NCBI GenBank assembly: GCA_959020865.1
Contig: CAUEUD010000150.1
Coordinates: 1 to 9,194 of the forward strand
DNA: 9,194 bases
Source: Eubacterium limosum
GTDB taxonomy: Bacteria > Bacillota > Clostridia > Eubacteriales > Eubacteriaceae
Direction: 5' to 3'
Shown here: piece after piece, positions 6,504 to 9,194 of the stretch
Position numbering within the stretch: position 1 is the stretch's first letter
Layout of the letters: every line of letters begins with the position of its first letter
Made by a program: the position numbers and the translations under genes
Notes under the pieces: model-generated
The model's database searches: none
Seen by the model: the letters and a program-made list of their open reading frames with translations, nothing else
What the model was told of the DNA's origin: nothing

Positions 6504-7396
6504 TCTCTTTCCTCCTCATCCTGTCCTCTATAAATTCGCTTGCACAGCGCGCAGCCGGTCGGCGTTGCGGCCATGCCCCCAAGGGCTGTCTCCCGTAGCT
6601 CTGGCGGCAGCCTTCTCCCAACCTGCAGCATGGCGCTGACAGCCTCGTCAAAGGGAATGAGGTTTTCCACGCCGCTCAGCGCGATCTCTGCGCTGATGAT
6701 GGCATTGGATGCCCCGATGGCGTTCCGCTTCTGGCAGGGCGCTTCCACCAATCCGGCGATGGGGTCACAGACCAGTCCCAGCAGATTTGAAAGGGCGTTG
6801 GCGGCTGCGCCCAGGCACATCTGCGGTGTGCCGCCGAAGAGCTCGGTCAGCGCGCTGGCGGCCATGGCGCTGGCGGCGCCGACCTCGGCCTGGCAGCCGC
6901 CCTCTGCTCCGGCTACGGTCGCGTTTCGTGAAATAATGTAGCCAATGGCCCCGGCATTGAATAAGGCTTTTTCCATCTCGGCATCGCTGAACCCGTGTTC
7001 TTCCTGAACGGCTAAGAGTACGCCGGGCAGTACACCGGAGGAGCCGGCGGTGGGAGCTGCGACGATCAGCCCCATGGAGGCGTTGACTTCAAGCACGCCC
7101 ATGGCATAGGCGATGGCTTTGGCCGTCAGGGGCCCGCTAATGCTTTTACCGGCCAGGCGGCGCGCATTGAGCTTGCGCGCTTCGCCGCCGATGAGTCCGC
7201 CAACGGAGGTCAGCTCCTTTTCAAGAGCGATTCTGACTGCGTCTTTCATGATTTCCCAGGCGTGGTGCATCCGGGCTTCTGTTTCCTCGGGTGTGTTTTC
7301 CAGATAGGTGGTTTCTCTTCTGAACATGGCCTCGGAAATGGTGCACTGATGGCGATGGCAGCTTTTTAACAGGGTACTTCCATTTGTAAAATTCAT
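6500..7396 (-). CDS. sdaAA: L-serine dehydratase, iron-sulfur-dependent, alpha subunit
   Basis: With the beta subunit this 298-residue protein forms the oxygen-sensitive [4Fe-4S] enzyme that converts L-serine to pyruvate and ammonia. Cys168 (in EGGCQAE), Cys210 (VCDPIAG) and Cys221 (APCQKRN) are the expected cluster ligands; their spacing, 42 then 11, agrees with the serine dehydratase cluster site as I recall it. APTAGSSGVLPG (114-125) is another hallmark. Two more cysteines near the C-terminus (282, 285) are possible extra ligands. The ATG at 7396 has AGGAGG (7408-7403) at a 6-nt gap and gives the usual family length; an extension to 7495 would run back through the beta gene and is rejected. 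It starts 10 nt after sdaAB, and its SD overlaps the sdaAB stop. The gene is unusually GC-rich (one 60-bp line near 6841-6900 is about 80%). Confidence 0.95.
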   Translation of the reverse strand: MNFTNGSTLLKSCHRHQCTISEAMFRRETTYLENTPEETEARMHHAWEIMKDAVRIALEKELTSVGGLIGGEARKLNARRLAGKSISGPLTAKAIAYAMGVLEVNASMGLIVAAPTAGSSGVLPGVLLAVQEEHGFSDAEMEKALFNAGAIGYIISRNATVAGAEGGCQAEVGAASAMAASALTELFGGTPQMCLGAAANALSNLLGLVCDPIAGLVEAPCQKRNAIGASNAIISAEIALSGVENLIPFDEAVSAMLQVGRRLPPELRETALGGMAATPTGCALCKRIYRGQDEEERE

Positions 7397-7406
7397 CGCT
7401 TTCCTC

Positions 7407-8075
7407 CTACAGCTCGATGCGCGTAGCGCTGATAATATTCCCGGATGCTTCGATGGCGGCAATGACCTCACCTGTGATCTCTTCGTCGGTTTCAATGATG
7501 GTGTAGGCGATTTCGCCTTTCTTTTCCCGGTAAAGCTTTGTAAAGGCGATATTGATCTGGCAGTCGCTCAGGCAGCGGGTGATGTGGGCCAGCACGCCGG
7601 GTTTGTCCCTCTGCTTGACCAGTATGGTGTTATATTCGCCGGAAAGGGCGATCTCGACACCGTTGATTTCCCGGATCACTGCGGCTCCGCCGCCAATGGA
7701 CTCTCCGACGACAACGGTGGTCTGTCCCTCTGTGTCGGTGATGGTAATGGCCACGGTATTGGGATGGATATCTTTTTTCTCGGTATTGGTGATAAAACGG
7801 TATTCAAGCCCTGCTTTTCTGGCGTATTCAAAGGAATCCCGGATGCGGTAGTCCTCGGTGCCAAAGCCCAAAATTCCGGCCACCAGCGCTTTATCTGTGC
7901 CGTGGCCGCGGTAGGTGCGGGCAAAGGAGCCATAAAGCACAAACTCTACCTTCCGGATACTTCCCTTGACCATTTTTCGGGCCAGCAGCGCGATTCTCAA
8001 GGCTCCCGCGGTATGGGAGCTGGAGGGCCCGATCATATTTGGCCCGATAATGTCAAACACAGTTAATTCTTTCAA
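7407..8075 (-). CDS. sdaAB: L-serine dehydratase, iron-sulfur-dependent, beta subunit
   Basis: This is the 222-residue partner of the alpha subunit in the two-subunit type of bacterial serine dehydratase. FDIIGPNMIGPSSSHTAG (7-24) is the signature of the beta domain, with SSSHT part of the substrate pocket in this family. A C-terminal ACT domain (about 148-222, starting near YNTILVKQRDKPGVLAHI) is the usual place for small-ligand or dimer control. The start is a TTG at 8075-8073: it gives the conserved N-terminus, and AAGGGGA lies 5 nt upstream. No ATG occurs before residue 14, which is inside the signature. It is the first gene of sdaAB-sdaAA-dCMP deaminase. A promoter is visible inside the end of mscL, so the operon need not depend on mscL transcription. 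Confidence 0.95.
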   Translation of the reverse strand: MKELTVFDIIGPNMIGPSSSHTAGALRIALLARKMVKGSIRKVEFVLYGSFARTYRGHGTDKALVAGILGFGTEDYRIRDSFEYARKAGLEYRFITNTEKKDIHPNTVAITITDTEGQTTVVVGESIGGGAAVIREINGVEIALSGEYNTILVKQRDKPGVLAHITRCLSDCQINIAFTKLYREKKGEIAYTIIETDEEITGEVIAAIEASGNIISATRIEL

Positions 8076-8080
8076 TAGCT

Positions 8081-8087
8081 TCCCCTT
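8081..8087 (-). promoter_or_regulatory. Ribosome binding site deciding the TTG start of sdaAB
   Basis: On the minus strand AAGGGGA (8087-8081) lies 5 nt before the TTG at 8075-8073. With a conserved N-terminus beginning there and no other start available before the signature motif, this supports TTG as the start. The weak start codon may lower beta-subunit translation. Confidence 0.72.
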
Positions 8088-8124
8088 TATGTTTTAAAAG
8101 TTCTTCCAAACAGGTTTACTCTTT

Positions 8125-8153
8125 ATTTTAATGGATTCTATACTTTTTATCAA
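8125..8153 (-). promoter_or_regulatory. Candidate promoter of the serine dehydratase operon
   Basis: On the minus strand, TTGATA (8153-8148), exactly 17 bp, then TAAAAT (8130-8125). It straddles the last codons and stop of mscL. Transcription would begin near 8118, with a leader of about 43 nt before the TTG start of sdaAB. Score is good (4-5 of 6 at each box), but AT-rich DNA can produce such matches. Confidence 0.6.
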
Positions 8154-8658
8154 GCCGCAGCTTCTGCGCATTTTTGGAAATATGAACATTTTGTGCTGGT
8201 GGGTCTTCTTTTTGAGTCTTCAGACTGTCCGCCGACGTTGCTGGCGAGCTGGTCTGCTCTTTTTCCAGTATATTTTTTATATCTGTCAACAGGTCAATCT
8301 CTGTCACTGCGTCCTGCTGATCCTGATTCTGCTCTTTACGGCTGATCTTCCGGATGGCTTTTGTCACTATATAAATAGACAACGCTATGATAAAAAAATC
8401 AATGACATTCTGCAAAAAATCCCCGTATGAGATCACAAGCTCTGGGCGGATAATTTTATCCCCCTCAAGGGTTGCCGGGTGCAGCACCAGTCTCAGCGTC
8501 TTAAGATCAATACCTGCTGTCAGATAGCCAAAAAAGGGCATGAGAATATCGCTGACCACCGAGGACACGACCCTGTTGAAAGAATTCCCAATGACCACAC
8601 CAATGGCCAGGCTCAGGATATTCCCCTTAAACGCAAATTTTTTAAAATCATCAAACAC
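8128..8658 (-). CDS. mscL: Large-conductance mechanosensitive channel MscL
   Basis: This 176-residue membrane protein is the pressure-relief channel that opens under high membrane tension at osmotic downshift; it forms a pentamer in the inner membrane. FDDFKKFAFKGN (2-13) is the N-terminal amphipathic helix. The first membrane helix (14-44) includes AIGVVIG and DILMPFFG, and the second (about 79-102) includes FLQNVIDFFIIAL. The conserved cytoplasmic helix EIDLLTDIKNIL (120-131) follows. About 40 further residues (135-176) are polar and basic, longer than the usual MscL of 130-150. The GTG at 8658-8656 is chosen over upstream ATGs because GGGAGG (8671-8666) sits 7 nt before it and the resulting N-terminus matches the family; an ATG at 8676 overlaps that SD. 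Confidence 0.93.
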   Translation of the reverse strand: MFDDFKKFAFKGNILSLAIGVVIGNSFNRVVSSVVSDILMPFFGYLTAGIDLKTLRLVLHPATLEGDKIIRPELVISYGDFLQNVIDFFIIALSIYIVTKAIRKISRKEQNQDQQDAVTEIDLLTDIKNILEKEQTSSPATSADSLKTQKEDPPAQNVHISKNAQKLRLDKKYRIH

Positions 8659-8665
8659 AAACCTG

Positions 8666-8671
8666 CCTCCC
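8666..8671 (-). promoter_or_regulatory. Ribosome binding site fixing the GTG start of mscL
   Basis: GGGAGG reads on the minus strand from 8671 to 8666, seven nt before GTG 8658-8656. The ATG at 8676 has no properly spaced SD (the nearest purine run is over 12 nt away), so GTG is the likely start. Confidence 0.8.
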
Positions 8672-8697
8672 TTCATGTGATACTTATTACCCTTTTT

Positions 8698-8758
8698 CAA
8701 AAAATAAAAAAAGAAAGCCTGAGCTTTCCGAGCGAACATTTAAGCTGTCAGACTTTCT
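8698..8758 (-). terminator. Terminator between the HD-like gene and mscL
   Basis: On the minus strand a short hairpin GAAAGC-TCAG-GCTTTC (8728-8713) is followed by a T-rich run with one A (8712-8698). A longer form is also possible: AGAAAGTCTG (8758-8749) pairs with CAGGCTTTCT (8721-8712) with one wobble, and AGCTT (8746-8742) pairs with AAGCT (8726-8722) inside it. The long stem uses the last codons of the upstream gene. Both folds end at the same T-run. Only about 40 nt separate it from the mscL start. Confidence 0.85.
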
Positions 8759-9039
8759 AATGTGGATTTCACATAACATTTTTTTGCAGACTGTCCGCTT
8801 GAAAGTGCATCGATTATCGCATCCTCAAAGCCCGCCTGCTTCACTTCATTAAGTGTCAGATTTGTTTCTTCCATTGTCATTTTTAACAGAGCAATGACGG
8901 TTTCCTTCTCTGTTTTCATTTTTTCTGCTCTTGCGCAGGCCATTAAAAACAAAGATCTTCCTTTTCTGTCGATACGGTCTGAATAAGCGTGTCTCGCGAG
9001 GGACATTGCTTTCCGCATCATTTCTGTACTGTATAACAT
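8740..9039 (-). CDS. Degenerate HD-phosphohydrolase (RelA/SpoT-like) small protein, probably not catalytic
   Basis: This 99-residue protein aligns by eye with the N-terminal part of small HD-domain GTP-pyrophosphokinase-like proteins. Shared features are the spacing LARHAYSDRIDRKG (14-27), ALL at 50-52, EETNLTL (57-63) and the AGFEDAIIDAL tail (69-79). The metal-binding residues of that family are missing: the AH histidine is Tyr19, HP is Met33-Ala34, and the HD pair is Lys53-Met54. It also stops where the family's remaining helices should begin. Metal-dependent phosphohydrolase activity is therefore unlikely. The frame is open, the ATG at 9039 is preceded by AAAGGAG (9056-9050), and a promoter is visible, so it seems expressed rather than dead. 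The call is by pattern from memory; an unrelated helical protein is possible. A terminator follows. Confidence 0.72.
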   Translation of the reverse strand: MLYSTEMMRKAMSLARHAYSDRIDRKGRSLFLMACARAEKMKTEKETVIALLKMTMEETNLTLNEVKQAGFEDAIIDALSSGQSAKKCYVKSTLESLTA

Positions 9040-9070
9040 GATTTTAGCACTCCTTTCTTTTTATATTTCT

Positions 9071-9099
9071 ATTATAGATATTTACCCAACAGATATCAT
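9071..9099 (-). promoter_or_regulatory. Promoter of the HD-like small gene
   Basis: On the minus strand a perfect TATAAT (9076-9071) follows ATGATA (9099-9094) with a 17-bp spacer. Transcription would start near 9064, giving a leader of about 25 nt before the ATG at 9039. The -35 matches four of six positions. Confidence 0.65.
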
Positions 9100-9194
9100 T
9101 AGAAACATGTTAAAACTTGTGCCCAATCGCATTAAATCAGAAAGGCTTAAGCATTGACAGCCACAGCGTTTCTCCGGTACTGGATAAAGAAAAA
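9100..9194. other. Window edge without an assignable gene
   Basis: No clear hairpin or complete gene is seen. On the minus strand, frames from 9194 stay open for a short way and one ends in TAA at 9149-9147, which could be the last codons of a gene outside the window (conceptual end RRNAVAVNA). The piece is too short to name, and other frames are open as well. Confidence 0.3.

Noticed and set aside
7397..7495. Longer sdaAA start at 7495
   Set aside because: It overlaps the end of sdaAB in another frame; ATG 7396 has an ideal SD and gives the family length.
7584..8066. Plus-strand open frame across sdaAB
   Set aside because: It is a shadow of a GC-rich gene whose protein carries clear serine dehydratase motifs.
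8659..8739. Longer mscL starts at 8739 or 8676
   Set aside because: The first runs through the terminator hairpin and the second overlaps the SD; GTG 8658 fits both SD spacing and the MscL N-terminus.
9152..9161. CATTGACAGC repeated at 1560-1569 and 9152-9161
   Set aside because: Ten-base matches are expected many times by chance in 9 kb, and the second copy has no good -10.
9147..9194. Possible C-terminal end of a minus-strand gene at the window edge
   Set aside because: Only about 15 codons are visible and two other frames are equally open; no family can be named.
1..9194. Search for CRISPR arrays, insertion sequences, phage genes, tRNA or rRNA, riboswitches, or a defence system
   Set aside because: No regularly spaced repeats, transposase motifs, RNA signatures or defence gene cluster were seen on either strand.

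Overview
The window looks like chromosomal DNA of a Gram-positive Clostridia-type bacterium, plausibly a Eubacterium or other acetogen relative. The grounds are strong AGGAGG-type ribosome binding sites, sigma-A-like promoters (several with extended -10 boxes), hairpin-plus-T-run terminators and moderate GC. The protein set also fits: a DUF815 ATPase, a DUF6323/DUF6179 pair, a two-subunit iron-sulfur serine dehydratase, and the radical SAM plus TIGR03915 pair. The genus is inferred from family make-up only. I see no phage, transposon, CRISPR, rRNA or tRNA.

Layout. (1) 139-1458 (+): a DUF815 P-loop ATPase on its own promoter, closed by two back-to-back terminators (1464-1501 and 1511-1544). 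(2) 1562-3098 (+): a strong promoter and a two-gene unit of uncharacterised proteins, DUF6323 then DUF6179, one base apart. (3) 5184-3095 (-): a radical SAM protein with a C-terminal helix-hairpin-helix (TIGR03916-like), overlapping a TIGR03915/DUF4130 protein. This pair is predicted to act in DNA repair or modification. Its 3' end overlaps DUF6179 tail to tail by 4 bp. (4) 5334-5984 (+): a Qnr-like pentapeptide-repeat protein, divergent from the radical SAM gene across a compact two-promoter region. A perfect 14-bp stem (5985-6018) ends it and also ends the opposing operon. (5) 8075-6024 (-): an operon of serine dehydratase beta, serine dehydratase alpha and dCMP deaminase, tightly coupled, with a promoter in the 3' end of mscL. 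(6) 8658-8128 (-): mscL, the mechanosensitive channel, with a GTG start. (7) 9039-8740 (-): a 99-residue protein resembling the N-terminal part of small RelA/SpoT-like HD phosphohydrolases but without their catalytic residues, followed by a terminator just ahead of mscL.

Working together. The serine dehydratase turns L-serine into pyruvate and ammonia. dCMP deaminase supplies dUMP for thymidylate synthesis; its translation appears coupled to the dehydratase although its pathway is different. The radical SAM/DUF4130 pair, with a Qnr-like protein across a shared promoter region, suggests a small DNA-maintenance neighbourhood, but that grouping is inference. The most under-described items are the DUF6323/DUF6179 pair, the radical SAM/DUF4130 pair and the degenerate HD-like protein. 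The serine dehydratase genes are clearly richer in GC than the rest.
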